This document shows, in pieces, positions 1 to 7,299 of a DNA stretch of 14,076 nt. How positions within the stretch are numbered: the first letter of the stretch is position 1; each line of letters opens with the position of its first letter. Below the pieces are notes generated by a model. The model searched no databases, was not told the DNA's origin, and saw nothing but the letters and a program-made list of their open reading frames with translations. Position numbers and translations under genes: made by a program. Source of the DNA: Sporosarcina sp. (GTDB lineage Bacteria > Bacillota > Bacilli > Bacillales_A > Planococcaceae); NCBI GenBank assembly GCA_029263945.1, contig JARIDM010000059.1, forward strand, positions 1 to 14,076, read 5' to 3'.

Positions 1-267
1 GCTCGCTGGGGTACTGGTGTTTATAAAATGCCACCTCCAGGTCTAAAAGAGGCGAATGAACATACCTTTTCACCTGCAGAGGAAGCAGTAACGGCGGAAA
101 ATGCAGGACGATTTGTTATTGGCACACCAGCGCAAGTGAAAGAACAACTTAATTCGCTTGCAGAACAAGCCAAAGTTGAAGAAGTCATGATTTTAAATAT
201 GATTCCAGATAAAGAAAAACGAAATGAATCTTTTACTTTACTCGCTAAAACGTTTAATTTAATTTAA
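1..267 (+). CDS. Luciferase-like (LLM class) flavin-dependent oxidoreductase, C-terminal fragment
   Basis: The frame is open from the first base of the window, so the gene is cut at its 5' end and only the last 88 residues are visible, ending in TAA. The segment AENAGRFVIGTPAQVKEQL is typical of the C-terminal part of bacterial luciferase-like monooxygenases (MsnO8/YceB-type), where a 'GTPxQV' turn precedes the last helices. These enzymes use reduced flavin and O2, but the substrate cannot be told from this piece. The ATG at base 28 is internal and not the real start. The gene converges on the dihydrouridine synthase gene and shares the intervening hairpin. Family assignment is fairly safe; a specific function is not claimed. 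Confidence 0.75.
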   Translation, partial: ARWGTGVYKMPPPGLKEANEHTFSPAEEAVTAENAGRFVIGTPAQVKEQLNSLAEQAKVEEVMILNMIPDKEKRNESFTLLAKTFNLI

Positions 268-275
268 TCGATACA

Positions 276-315
276 CAAAAAAACATCCCCTTCTTTCTTG
301 CAAGAAGGGGATGTT
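276..315 (-). terminator. Rho-independent terminator of the dus gene, possibly shared
   Basis: A perfect 14-bp stem (282-295 with 302-315, AACATCCCC.. / ..GGGGATGTT) closes a 6-base loop. On the minus strand it is followed by a U-tract, the complement of the A run at about 277-283, so it is a good terminator for the dihydrouridine synthase gene. On the plus strand the hairpin is followed by GCCCAG rather than T's, so it would be a weaker stop for the monooxygenase gene. Confidence 0.85.
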
Positions 316-321
316 GCCCAG

Positions 322-1287
322 TTAATATTCAAATTCATCAAGTAAAGTACGTACTTCATCTGTTGTTTCTGTACTCATTAATTGATTTCTTAATTCAGCT
401 GCGCCCAAGAACTCGCGAACATAGATTTTGAAAAAGCGTCGGAGTGGTTTGAAAGGTAACGGCTCGCTCTCTGTTGAATATTTGTCATGAAGATCTAGTT
501 GCAATCTTAAAAGACCCAGTAATTCCTCACGACTGTGTTCTCTCGGTTCTTTTTCGAAGGCAAATGGATTTTTAAAAATTCCGCGCCCAATCATAACGCC
601 GTCTATTCCGTATTTCTCCGCAAGCTCTAACCCTTTTTGTCGGTCAGGAATATCTCCGTTAATGGTCAATAGCGTGTCGGGTGCGATTTCATCCCGCATT
701 TTTTTAATCTCTGGAATTAGCTCCCAATGCGCATCATAGTTACTCATTTCTTTTCTTGTTCGTAAATGAATCGATAAATTGGCGATGTCTTGTTCAAATA
801 CATGTGCTAACCAACCACGCCATTCGTCTATATTGTTATAGCCGAGCCTCGTCTTCACACTGACTGGCAGTCCACCTGCTTTTGAAGCTTGTATAATTTC
901 TGCTGCATTATCAGGGTAGTTAATCAGCCCGCTCCCTTTGCCTTTGGAAGCTACGTTCGGGACAGGACACCCCATATTGAGGTCTATCCCTTTAAACCCT
1001 TGTTCTGCCATACCAATACTCATTTCACGAAAATACTCAGGCTTATTCCCCCAAATATGGGCCACCATCGGTTGTTCATCTTCGGTAAATGTTAAACGAC
1101 CACGGACGCTGATGATTCCTTCTGGGTGGCAATAACTCTCTGAATTCGTAAATTCTGTGAAAAACACATCAGGTCTTGCCGCTTCTGCTACAACATGACG
1201 GAATACGACATTCGTTACGTCTTCCATTGGTGCTAATATAAAAAATGGCCGTGGTAAATCACGCCAAAAATTTTCTTTCATAGTCAA
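322..1287 (-). CDS. tRNA-dihydrouridine synthase (Dus family)
   Basis: FMN-dependent enzyme that reduces specific uridines in tRNA to dihydrouridine in the cytoplasm. The 321-residue length fits the family. Visible motifs, in order: the FMN-barrel start FILAPMEDVTN (about 16-26), the catalytic-cysteine motif NMGCPVPNV with Cys107, VKTRLG (144-149) with the conserved lysine, IHLRTRKE (173-180) with His and Arg residues near the FMN, and VMIGRGIFKNPF near the phosphate-binding end of the barrel. The start is taken as TTG at 1287, because an AGAGGG ribosome site lies 7 bases upstream. The in-frame ATG two codons later (1281) would be 13 bases away. The gene stands alone, with a terminator directly downstream. 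The exact Dus subclass is not assigned. Confidence 0.9.
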   Translation of the reverse strand: MTMKENFWRDLPRPFFILAPMEDVTNVVFRHVVAEAARPDVFFTEFTNSESYCHPEGIISVRGRLTFTEDEQPMVAHIWGNKPEYFREMSIGMAEQGFKGIDLNMGCPVPNVASKGKGSGLINYPDNAAEIIQASKAGGLPVSVKTRLGYNNIDEWRGWLAHVFEQDIANLSIHLRTRKEMSNYDAHWELIPEIKKMRDEIAPDTLLTINGDIPDRQKGLELAEKYGIDGVMIGRGIFKNPFAFEKEPREHSREELLGLLRLQLDLHDKYSTESEPLPFKPLRRFFKIYVREFLGAAELRNQLMSTETTDEVRTLLDEFEY

Positions 1288-1428
1288 ATTCCAACCCTCT
1301 CAAATGTATTGCTACGTTCTTACGATATCTACTCATTCTTATCGGAAACTTTACATCCTTCTTAAATGTACAACGGTTTATATTTTACATGAATATCGGC
1401 TGTCTGGGAAGTGGAAGGTAAAGTACGG

Positions 1429-1524
1429 TTTTTTTTTGCTACAGCTCCACACCACATCGTCGAGGTGAACGATTCTCGAACAGCATGTTGTGCAGCTGTA
1501 GCAGATTAAGGTCATTAGGAAATT
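1429..1524. repeat. Dispersed structured repeat, copy A
   Basis: The 87-base core (1438-1524) aligns without gaps to 11435-11521 at about 63 of 87 positions. It folds as a long imperfect hairpin. The outer stem is 9 bp perfect (1438-1446 with 1494-1502, GCTACAGCT/AGCTGTAGC). A CACA/TGTG pairing follows, then a 5-bp inner stem TCGAG/CTCGA (1460-1464 with 1475-1479) around a 10-base loop. The tail TAAGGTCATTA-GAAATT outside the stem is the best conserved part. A run of T's (1429-1437) precedes the core. It lies just downstream of the exonuclease gene, but on that strand an A run follows the hairpin, so it is not a classical terminator. The function and family name are not known to me. Confidence 0.6.
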
Positions 1525-1531
1525 ATCCCCA

Positions 1532-2098
1532 TTATTTAAGCGGCCTTTTCATCGGATTTTTGCCAATTAAGTAAGAGATATAAGTTGCTTCTGCACCTAG
1601 TTTTGGATGGGAAGCGTTCAGCAACCTGGCTAAGTTTTTCGCATCATCCAACGCTCTATGTGCTTGGGTAACTTCAATGCGGTGAGCTCTTAACAACTGC
1701 TGCAATTTACCATTTTCAAAGCCGTAATCTTTCCATTTAATTTGTCTGACTGAACAATACCAATCCATCCATACCGTATCCGGTAATAACCTTCTGACAA
1801 ATCCTCTATCGAAACTAGCATTATGCGCAACAATCCCGTCTGCTTTTTCGAGAATAGAAAAGACCTTCCCTAAATCTAATGATTTTCCGCGGACCATCTG
1901 ATTCGTGATTCCTGTTAAATTGGTAATCATATGAGGAATTTCGAAAAATGGTTCTTGAAACTCGCAGTATTCTTCAACCACCCTAACAATTCGATTACTT
2001 TCATATTCCCCAAGCATCACGCCTAATTCAATGACTTCATTATTTTCATTACTCATACCTGTTGTTTCAACATCTATATATGCGATATATTTACTCAA
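1532..2098 (-). CDS. DnaQ-like 3'-5' exonuclease (DEDDh family)
   Basis: A stand-alone proofreading-type exonuclease domain of 188 residues. The three exonuclease motifs are all present. ExoI is IDVETTG (acidic residues Asp9 and Glu11), ExoII is VAHNASFDRGF (Asp97), and ExoIII is HRALDDAKN (His147 with Asp152, the H-x4-D spacing of the DEDDh class). It should remove nucleotides from DNA or RNA 3' ends with two metal ions. No polymerase or helicase domain is attached, so it could act in repair, RNA turnover or as a dnaQ/PolC-epsilon-like factor. The start is TTG at 2098, set by AGGAG 7 bases upstream (2106-2110). It has its own promoter and is separated from the nos operon by a terminator. The catalytic class is secure; the physiological substrate is not. 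Confidence 0.9.
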   Translation of the reverse strand: MSKYIAYIDVETTGMSNENNEVIELGVMLGEYESNRIVRVVEEYCEFQEPFFEIPHMITNLTGITNQMVRGKSLDLGKVFSILEKADGIVAHNASFDRGFVRRLLPDTVWMDWYCSVRQIKWKDYGFENGKLQQLLRAHRIEVTQAHRALDDAKNLARLLNASHPKLGAEATYISYLIGKNPMKRPLK

Positions 2099-2152
2099 TG
2101 GAAAACTCCTTTGCGTCTCTTTTAGTCATTTATCAAGAAATACCTCCCCTCT

Positions 2153-2161
2153 ATTATACCA
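2153..2161 (-). promoter_or_regulatory. Extended -10 promoter of the exonuclease gene
   Basis: On the minus strand the sequence reads TGGTATAAT, a perfect -10 hexamer with the TGn extension used by extended -10 sigma-A promoters. No good -35 lies at the usual distance. The predicted transcript would start near 2146, giving a leader of about 48 bases before the TTG start. The promoter lies just downstream of the nos operon terminator, consistent with separate transcription. Confidence 0.6.
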
Positions 2162-2176
2162 GTCATTTAACAATAT

Positions 2177-2208
2177 AAAAAACCAACACGGCTCATCTCA
2201 AGTGTTGG
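2177..2208 (-). terminator. Terminator at the end of the nos operon
   Basis: A 7-bp stem CCAACAC/GTGTTGG (2183-2189 with 2202-2208) has a 12-base loop. On the minus strand it is followed by a six-base U-tract, the complement of the A run 2177-2182. It lies about 46 bases beyond the stop of the hemerythrin-PAS gene and before the exonuclease promoter. The stem is short, so some read-through is possible. Confidence 0.7.
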
Positions 2209-2254
2209 CTTCGTCATCTATTTTTTAAAAAAGGTGCTCCATCATCAGCATCAC

Positions 2255-3496
2255 TTAATGATCTAATTTACTAAGCCCTTTTTTGATTTCATTAGGTAAT
2301 TCCAAAAATGGTTGAATGTCTTGGACATATTCTAATACGCCCATAAATTCCCCGTGTTCATTAAAAATGGCTTTATACGTAATATGAATGTATTCGTCTT
2401 TCTTTTTAAACCACATACTTTCAGACGTTCGTATTCCAGATTTAAGGTCTCGGATAATCGTCATGACTTTCTTCAAGCTTTTCGGAGGATGGCAATTTGA
2501 GACATGTCGACCAATCGAACTCGGCGTTCTAACGAGCATCATTTCGGATGCCGCTGTCATTTCATTAAAGTATTTAAATAAGCCACTCTGATCGATAAAA
2601 GTAATTTCTAACGGTAAATTATTTAAAATGAGATTCGCTTCTTCTGTTGTTAAGTAGCCCCCGCCAAACTTAAAGTTCTCCGTTGCCGAAGTTGAATGTG
2701 CCACTTTCTTCTTGGCATCTGTTGGCATCCTTTTTTCTTTTGGTGCCTCAATAAGCGCATAACCAAAAGCTTCACTTTCGTTTGCAACGGCTAGCCAATT
2801 TTCTTCAGTAAACAGGTATTGTAGAATTGGTAATAACATCTTTTCTTCCTTGAAAATCATTTTTTTGAACTTCCCAGCAAAAGAATGAAACCTTTTTTGT
2901 ATTCGAGTCGGGTCAACTTCAGGGAGCCGATTTACTTCCCCTTTGAGCCCTTGATATAAAACACGAATTTGATCATCTATCATCCACATCGTTCTTAACG
3001 GTCCCATATATCCATAGCGTTCCATAATCGGAAAAAAGAGTTTTTCCTTACGATGATAATGATTATGAAATTCACCTAACTGTTGGATGCATAGTTGCAT
3101 TTCTTTCTGTTCTGCTGTTTCTTGTGCTTCAGACGGATTTTGTTCAAACCACATAAGTAATTCTTTCATTCGGTTCAATACACCTAACAGCGCTGCATTT
3201 TCTTCTTTGTAAATTTGAATGGGATGATGGGCTTCTGTAACCTTATTTCCCTTTTCATGCTGACCGTTCTCAGTTAGCCTTGCACGTAAAGGCTCCAACC
3301 GCTTCATATCTTCGATTGTAATTTCATCGTCAGTCATTAATAAGGTGAGTTCTGCTAACAATACATCCACAACGTTCGCATCCTCAAACAACTGTTGGAA
3401 TTCTTCTTGAATATCATTTGGAGACACTTCATCACGTAATCTTAAAATGAATCTTTTTAACGCATATACTTTCTGATCCGCTATTTGCATATTCAA
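2255..3496 (-). CDS. DUF438 - hemerythrin (HHE) - PAS domain protein
   Basis: A soluble 413-residue protein with three parts. Residues about 1-80 are a helical DUF438-type region. Residues about 85-230 form a hemerythrin-like HHE cation-binding domain, with candidate di-iron ligands His90/His91 (HHPIQIYKEEN), the His144-His146-His148 cluster in HNHYHRKEKLFFP, and His204 plus the KEEK acidic pair near 217. Residues about 285-395 look like a PAS domain, with a GRHVSNCHPPKS segment (Cys335, His336). Proteins of this layout are thought to sense or bind O2, NO or redox state, but no output domain is visible. It is the last gene of the nos operon, 24 bases after a lipoprotein gene and followed by a terminator. 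The TTG start at 3496 is favoured because AAGAGG lies 8 bases upstream; the ATG at 3490 would be 14 bases away. The role in N2O respiration is inferred from position only. Confidence 0.85.
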   Translation of the reverse strand: MNMQIADQKVYALKRFILRLRDEVSPNDIQEEFQQLFEDANVVDVLLAELTLLMTDDEITIEDMKRLEPLRARLTENGQHEKGNKVTEAHHPIQIYKEENAALLGVLNRMKELLMWFEQNPSEAQETAEQKEMQLCIQQLGEFHNHYHRKEKLFFPIMERYGYMGPLRTMWMIDDQIRVLYQGLKGEVNRLPEVDPTRIQKRFHSFAGKFKKMIFKEEKMLLPILQYLFTEENWLAVANESEAFGYALIEAPKEKRMPTDAKKKVAHSTSATENFKFGGGYLTTEEANLILNNLPLEITFIDQSGLFKYFNEMTAASEMMLVRTPSSIGRHVSNCHPPKSLKKVMTIIRDLKSGIRTSESMWFKKKDEYIHITYKAIFNEHGEFMGVLEYVQDIQPFLELPNEIKKGLSKLDH

Positions 3497-3520
3497 AGTT
3501 CACACCTCTTAAAGATTATT

Positions 3521-4180
3521 TTACTGTAAGTTAATCTCTACATTTAGTTGAGAAACATGATCTTCATATAAATCATCATACGCATTACTGATTAAATACT
3601 TTATTTCTTGTTCACTGGCATTCGGATTAGCTTCTCTAATTTCTTCATCAAGATCTTTAACAATTCGTTTTCGTAACATGCTCTCTTCTGTATAGCTTCT
3701 ACTATTTAATTTATACTCTTTCTCTCCATATGCTTCAATCATTTCTTGAATGGATGTATGCCTCGCAACAATCGCATTAAAATCAGCTAACTCTTTGTCT
3801 AACTTCTCCATGGGAATAAAGTAATTTTTTTCTTTTGCGAGTAACGACATGGCGTACATCTCAATCATATTCTGCAATTGGGTATTCACATGATCATATC
3901 GTTCATTCTCTTTTGCCCAAAACTTATTGGTCTCTTCAAGTGCTTGGCCTTCTAACCCCTCTGCATCAGCAATTCGGTTGATTTCATTTTTTACTTTTTG
4001 CATAAATGTATAGAATTCCATATCTTCTGCAACGAATTCACGCGCTTCTATTTTGACGATTGTTTCTGATTCGTCATTGACCAAACCACTTGAACTGTCC
4101 GCTACATCTTCTTTTGAACATCCTGTTATTATCAATAAAAAAACAATTAGTACAGCGATTAGTTTTTCTTTTCTCATCAT
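3521..4180 (-). CDS. Putative lipoprotein of unknown function in the nos operon
   Basis: A 219-residue protein with a lipoprotein signal peptide: basic MMRKEK, a hydrophobic stretch, and lipobox ITGC with Cys21. It should therefore be anchored on the outer face of the membrane. The rest is helical and strongly charged, and looks loosely like the N-terminal helical domain of SurA/PrsA-type foldases without a peptidyl-prolyl isomerase domain (pattern around MIEAYGEKEYKL and MLRKRIVKDL). That resemblance is weak and by eye only. It begins 3 bases after the stop of the YtkA-like gene, with GAGAG-type bases upstream inside the end of that gene. The second ATG at 4177 is equally possible. Location suggests a helper role for NosZ or its partners at the cell surface, but no function is claimed. 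Confidence 0.75.
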   Translation of the reverse strand: MMRKEKLIAVLIVFLLIITGCSKEDVADSSSGLVNDESETIVKIEAREFVAEDMEFYTFMQKVKNEINRIADAEGLEGQALEETNKFWAKENERYDHVNTQLQNMIEMYAMSLLAKEKNYFIPMEKLDKELADFNAIVARHTSIQEMIEAYGEKEYKLNSRSYTEESMLRKRIVKDLDEEIREANPNASEQEIKYLISNAYDDLYEDHVSQLNVEINLQ

Positions 4181-4183
4181 TCA

Positions 4184-4543
4184 TCATCTCTCTTTTACAT
4201 CAAATGTCAGTACCTCTTCAATCTCTTTTCCGTTATGATCTGCGCGTACATCTGCGATCCATTCTCCTGCCATTGGCAATTCGACATCGCTTGTATACGT
4301 GCCATCTCCATTATCTATAAAGGTAACTTCTATTACGCCGTGGTCCATTTTTGCCATTTCTAGTGTTGCTTGAATTGTTAAACCACTTACTCCTTCATCA
4401 GCCTCTGTTGCTTTTACAATAAATTCTGAAGAGGATTCCCCTTCGTAAACAGGCGCTTGTTCAACTGTAATGTCTACTTTACTTGCACCGCACCCAGACA
4501 TCACAAACATTGCCAATACAATTATGAAAAATCGTTTTTTCAT
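4184..4543 (-). CDS. YtkA-like domain lipoprotein (candidate copper-handling factor)
   Basis: A small 119-residue exported lipoprotein: MKKR, a hydrophobic segment, and MSGC with the lipidated Cys18. Residues about 25-115 form one beta-sandwich domain resembling the YtkA/FixH-like family. The recognisable pieces are LEMAKMDHGV (Met63, Met66, His68), the GDGTY turn near 80, and LPMAGEWIADV (Met91). The Met/His residues could bind Cu(I), but this is inference. It overlaps nosF by the 4-base ATGA arrangement, with an AAAGGAG ribosome site 8-9 bases upstream, so it is translationally coupled to the nos genes. NosL, the usual copper chaperone lipoprotein of nos clusters, is not seen in the window, so this protein is a candidate substitute. 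Confidence 0.75.
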   Translation of the reverse strand: MKKRFFIIVLAMFVMSGCGASKVDITVEQAPVYEGESSSEFIVKATEADEGVSGLTIQATLEMAKMDHGVIEVTFIDNGDGTYTSDVELPMAGEWIADVRADHNGKEIEEVLTFDVKER

Positions 4544-5208
4544 TGTTGTCTCTCCTTTAAATCGACTGAAAGAAATTCTTCAATCGGGTACTTTGTAATC
4601 TTCCCTTTTTCTAAAAAGGCTACGTGTGTACATACTTCTTCAATTTCATTTAAGTGATGCGAGGCCATTAAAATCGTTTTATTTGTTAAGGACTTGATAA
4701 TCGACAAAATTTCAGCTCGGCCAACAGGGTCAAGTCCACTTGTCGGTTCATCTAAAATAATAATGTCAGAGTCGTAATACAAGATAACCGCAAGCCCTAA
4801 ACGCTGTAGCATTCCTTTAGAATAAGTAGTGATCTGATCTTTCCCTGCTTCGCCAAGAGAGACGAGCTTAAGTTTTTCGCCTATCTTATTCTCATCAATG
4901 CTTTTTGAGAGGAGGGATGCAAAAAAGCGCATATTCTCTTCTCCCGTTAAGTGCGGGTACAAGTTGAACTTTTCTGGTAAATAAGAGACGACACTTTTCC
5001 AGTCTTGTTTTTTATTCGAGATCCCGCCGAGATGAATCGTGCCTTTTTGTAAGGGAATTAGTCCAAGCATTGTATGAATCATTGTCGATTTACCTGCACC
5101 ATTTCGTCCTACAAGTGCACACCGCTCATACTTTTCAATATGTAAACTGATATTATCCAACACATTCTTCTTTGCATACGCATGTGACAAATTTTTTATT
5201 TCAATCAT
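4540..5208 (-). CDS. nosF: NosF, ABC transporter ATP-binding protein
   Basis: The 222-residue nucleotide-binding subunit of the NosFY ABC complex, which works with NosD in maturation of the NosZ copper centre. Complete ABC motifs are visible: Walker A GRNGAGKST (34-42), a Q-loop-like region around YLPEKFNLYPHL (77-88), signature YSKGMLQR (129-136), Walker B DIIILDEP (148-155) and an H-loop SHH (His184). It acts on the cytoplasmic side of the membrane. The start overlaps the end of nosY by 8 bases and its stop overlaps the next gene by 4, so translation is coupled. ATP-binding function is certain; the NosF label rests on position between nosY and the rest of the cluster plus general similarity. 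Confidence 0.9.
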   Translation of the reverse strand: MIEIKNLSHAYAKKNVLDNISLHIEKYERCALVGRNGAGKSTMIHTMLGLIPLQKGTIHLGGISNKKQDWKSVVSYLPEKFNLYPHLTGEENMRFFASLLSKSIDENKIGEKLKLVSLGEAGKDQITTYSKGMLQRLGLAVILYYDSDIIILDEPTSGLDPVGRAEILSIIKSLTNKTILMASHHLNEIEEVCTHVAFLEKGKITKYPIEEFLSVDLKERQQ

Positions 5209-6001
5209 CTACTGTCCCTCCATTTCTAAACAAAGCTGAAATACTGAAAAAGAAAGTTGGCCAGAACACTGCATTTATACTTAAGAAAATCCATGAATCC
5301 ATAAACACAAACTTCTCCATTAAACGAGACATATGAGACAAGGAAAACAGACCAAGGTTGGCTTCTAAGTAAAATCGCAACGTATGAATCGGGTCAAGGA
5401 AGTAAATCCATGAAAAAATGCGTAAGTTATCAAAAGTCACAGCAGGTAAAAAGTATAAAAACATGAGGTCTGTCAGAAATACAATGATAAACCACGTTAA
5501 TATATTCGCCCCGACCAACTGCATTTTGGTATTACATGCAACCCCTAGAAATACACCGATTTGGTTGAATATGAGAAGGAATATAATGATGACAAGGACG
5601 AAATGTAAAAAACTACTAACGTGAAAGGCTAGAAAAGCTTTCATGAAAAGACTTAAGATGAAATAGACAGCAACGAACGCGCTAATAATAACCAATTGGA
5701 TGGCAACTGATTTTTTAAAAATAAATGAAAGCGTGGATTCTTTTTTTGTTAATAAAATCATAGACGTTTTTAATTCTTTCTCTTGAAAAATTGAGAATGA
5801 GGCTAAAAACATTGCAAATAAAGGCATGAGGTAAATATTCATGTCGAACAATGACAACAACATTGCTTCGAATCCAAGGTCAGCTGGAAATGCTCGCGCT
5901 TGTGCGATGAGAAAAATCGATGTCAACATGAGGATACCTAATCCAAACCATAACCCCTTGCCTCTTGTTTGCTCAAGGTACTCTTTCCATATGTACATCA
6001 T
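5201..6001 (-). CDS. nosY: NosY, ABC transporter permease
   Basis: A 266-residue integral membrane protein with about six hydrophobic segments (roughly residues 18-37, 52-70, 95-115, 128-150, 162-190 and 240-258). It is of the ABC-2 permease type. It partners NosF, and the NosDFY assembly is known to be needed for the NosZ Cu-sulfur cluster. An AAGGAGG ribosome site lies 8 bases before the first of two consecutive ATGs, and the ATGA overlap with the end of nosD shows tight coupling. Some of the hydrophobic segments are long and could be counted differently. The assignment rests on membrane character plus operon position. Confidence 0.88.
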   Translation of the reverse strand: MMYIWKEYLEQTRGKGLWFGLGILMLTSIFLIAQARAFPADLGFEAMLLSLFDMNIYLMPLFAMFLASFSIFQEKELKTSMILLTKKESTLSFIFKKSVAIQLVIISAFVAVYFILSLFMKAFLAFHVSSFLHFVLVIIIFLLIFNQIGVFLGVACNTKMQLVGANILTWFIIVFLTDLMFLYFLPAVTFDNLRIFSWIYFLDPIHTLRFYLEANLGLFSLSHMSRLMEKFVFMDSWIFLSINAVFWPTFFFSISALFRNGGTVDD

Positions 6002-7299
6002 CGAAACGCCCTCCTTCTGTAAATGAATACACCAATGCCGATGAGTACAACAACGATTCCAACAATGATCTTATTCACCTGCCGTTTTTCTGATAATAAA
6101 GGGTATTTATCTAAGGCCATTACCTTTTGATTGGTCAATAAATCATTCGTTTTTTCATAAATGGTAATTGCTGGACTAGCCAAAAATAGATAAGCTAACT
6201 CATTCTCTTCTATTAACTCACTCAAAGATGATGAATACGTTAATGGCTCATCTCCGACACCATCTTGGTCTAGGTCAAGTATGGGTGTATTCCAGTAATT
6301 CCCGACACCGTTCTCAAACCAATCATTATTCGATTCTCCGCCTACAGTTAACGCATGAACCCTATTTTTGTTAAAGTGGTTTTCAATAAAAGTATGCGAC
6401 GTTGAGGATGTCCATAATTCAATCCCAATTTGATTGTGAAAAAAATCATTTCCTTCAATTCGATTATGAGAGGATTGCTCAAGATATAGACCCCGTTGGT
6501 TTAGATGAAACTCATTATTTACGATCAGCACATCTCGACTCGTTTGAACCAACAAGCCAAAAGAACGAGAACCTTGATTGAAGGAAAACTTATTGTCTTC
6601 TAGATGGATGTGATCTGAATGCATAATTGCCGCGCCGCCAACGTTTTTCACAAAGTTATTTCCAGTGAATGTGTTGTAATTTGAATACATATAATGAAGA
6701 CCATATCTCGTGTCTGTCATTGTGTTATTCTCAATTTCATTGTTGTTCGAGTATTCAACATAAATGCCATCACGTGTTTTTTCCAAGTAGCAATTGTCTA
6801 TGAAGTTGTTACTTGAGCGCATAATGTGAATCCCATTGCCTTGATTCCCTAGCTCTTCTACGCCGTGACCGACAACGTTTACATTTGAAATACTTGTATT
6901 TTCCGACTTATTTAAGTAAACCCCATGAAAACTATCTGTAATCGTTAGATTTTTCAGGACTGTATCTTTCGACAGAACGCGAACGCCTGAGTATTCCTCT
7001 TGTGAACTTCTACTCATCCCGCTCCCCGCTACAGCTAGGGTGTCGAGCGTAATGCCGTCTCCTCTAATTTCAATCACATTACTCGTTTTATCTCCTTGAA
7101 TCTTCGTTCCTTCTTTCCCTTTAATCGTCATCGGCTTTGAGATAACGATGTTGCCTGTATACGTTTTCGCTTCTAACTCCAGTACGCCGCCTTCTGGGAC
7201 ATCGTCTATTAGTTGTTGCAAATCTTTTTCATCTGCCAATACAGGTTTCATCAAAAAGATACTACAAGCCAAAACTACAATTACTTTCATATTTTTCAT
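5998..7299 (-). CDS. nosD: NosD, copper-sulfur cluster assembly beta-helix protein
   Basis: An exported right-handed beta-helix protein, 433 residues from the chosen start. A signal peptide is visible (MKNMKVIVVLACS, a hydrophobic core, cleavage near VLA-DE). A long run of repeated turns follows, with asparagine-rich rungs (IENNTMTDTRYGLHYMYSN, NTFTGNNF, IVNNEFHLNQRGLYLEQSS), typical of the CASH/NosD fold. The C-terminus has a single membrane segment (IIVGIVVVLIGIGVFIY) followed by RRRAFR, so it is probably tethered to the membrane. NosD delivers or assembles copper-cluster components for NosZ together with NosFY. The start is taken at 7299 rather than the upstream ATG at 7317. A GGAGGG site lies 10 bases before 7299, the ATG overlaps the nosB stop as ATGA, and the longer form has no ribosome site and a poor signal peptide. 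Confidence 0.92.
   Translation of the reverse strand: MKNMKVIVVLACSIFLMKPVLADEKDLQQLIDDVPEGGVLELEAKTYTGNIVISKPMTIKGKEGTKIQGDKTSNVIEIRGDGITLDTLAVAGSGMSRSSQEEYSGVRVLSKDTVLKNLTITDSFHGVYLNKSENTSISNVNVVGHGVEELGNQGNGIHIMRSSNNFIDNCYLEKTRDGIYVEYSNNNEIENNTMTDTRYGLHYMYSNYNTFTGNNFVKNVGGAAIMHSDHIHLEDNKFSFNQGSRSFGLLVQTSRDVLIVNNEFHLNQRGLYLEQSSHNRIEGNDFFHNQIGIELWTSSTSHTFIENHFNKNRVHALTVGGESNNDWFENGVGNYWNTPILDLDQDGVGDEPLTYSSSLSELIEENELAYLFLASPAITIYEKTNDLLTNQKVMALDKYPLLSEKRQVNKIIVGIVVVLIGIGVFIYRRRAFR

Noticed and set aside
1429..1502. Copy A hairpin as a terminator for the exonuclease gene
   Set aside because: On the minus strand the stem is followed by A's, not U's; the T run is on the wrong side for that transcript.
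2120..2150. Tiny four-codon ORF (TTG ATA AAT GAC TAA) after a GGGGAGG site in the exonuclease leader
   Set aside because: Too short to separate from chance; no regulatory logic or conserved codons can be seen.
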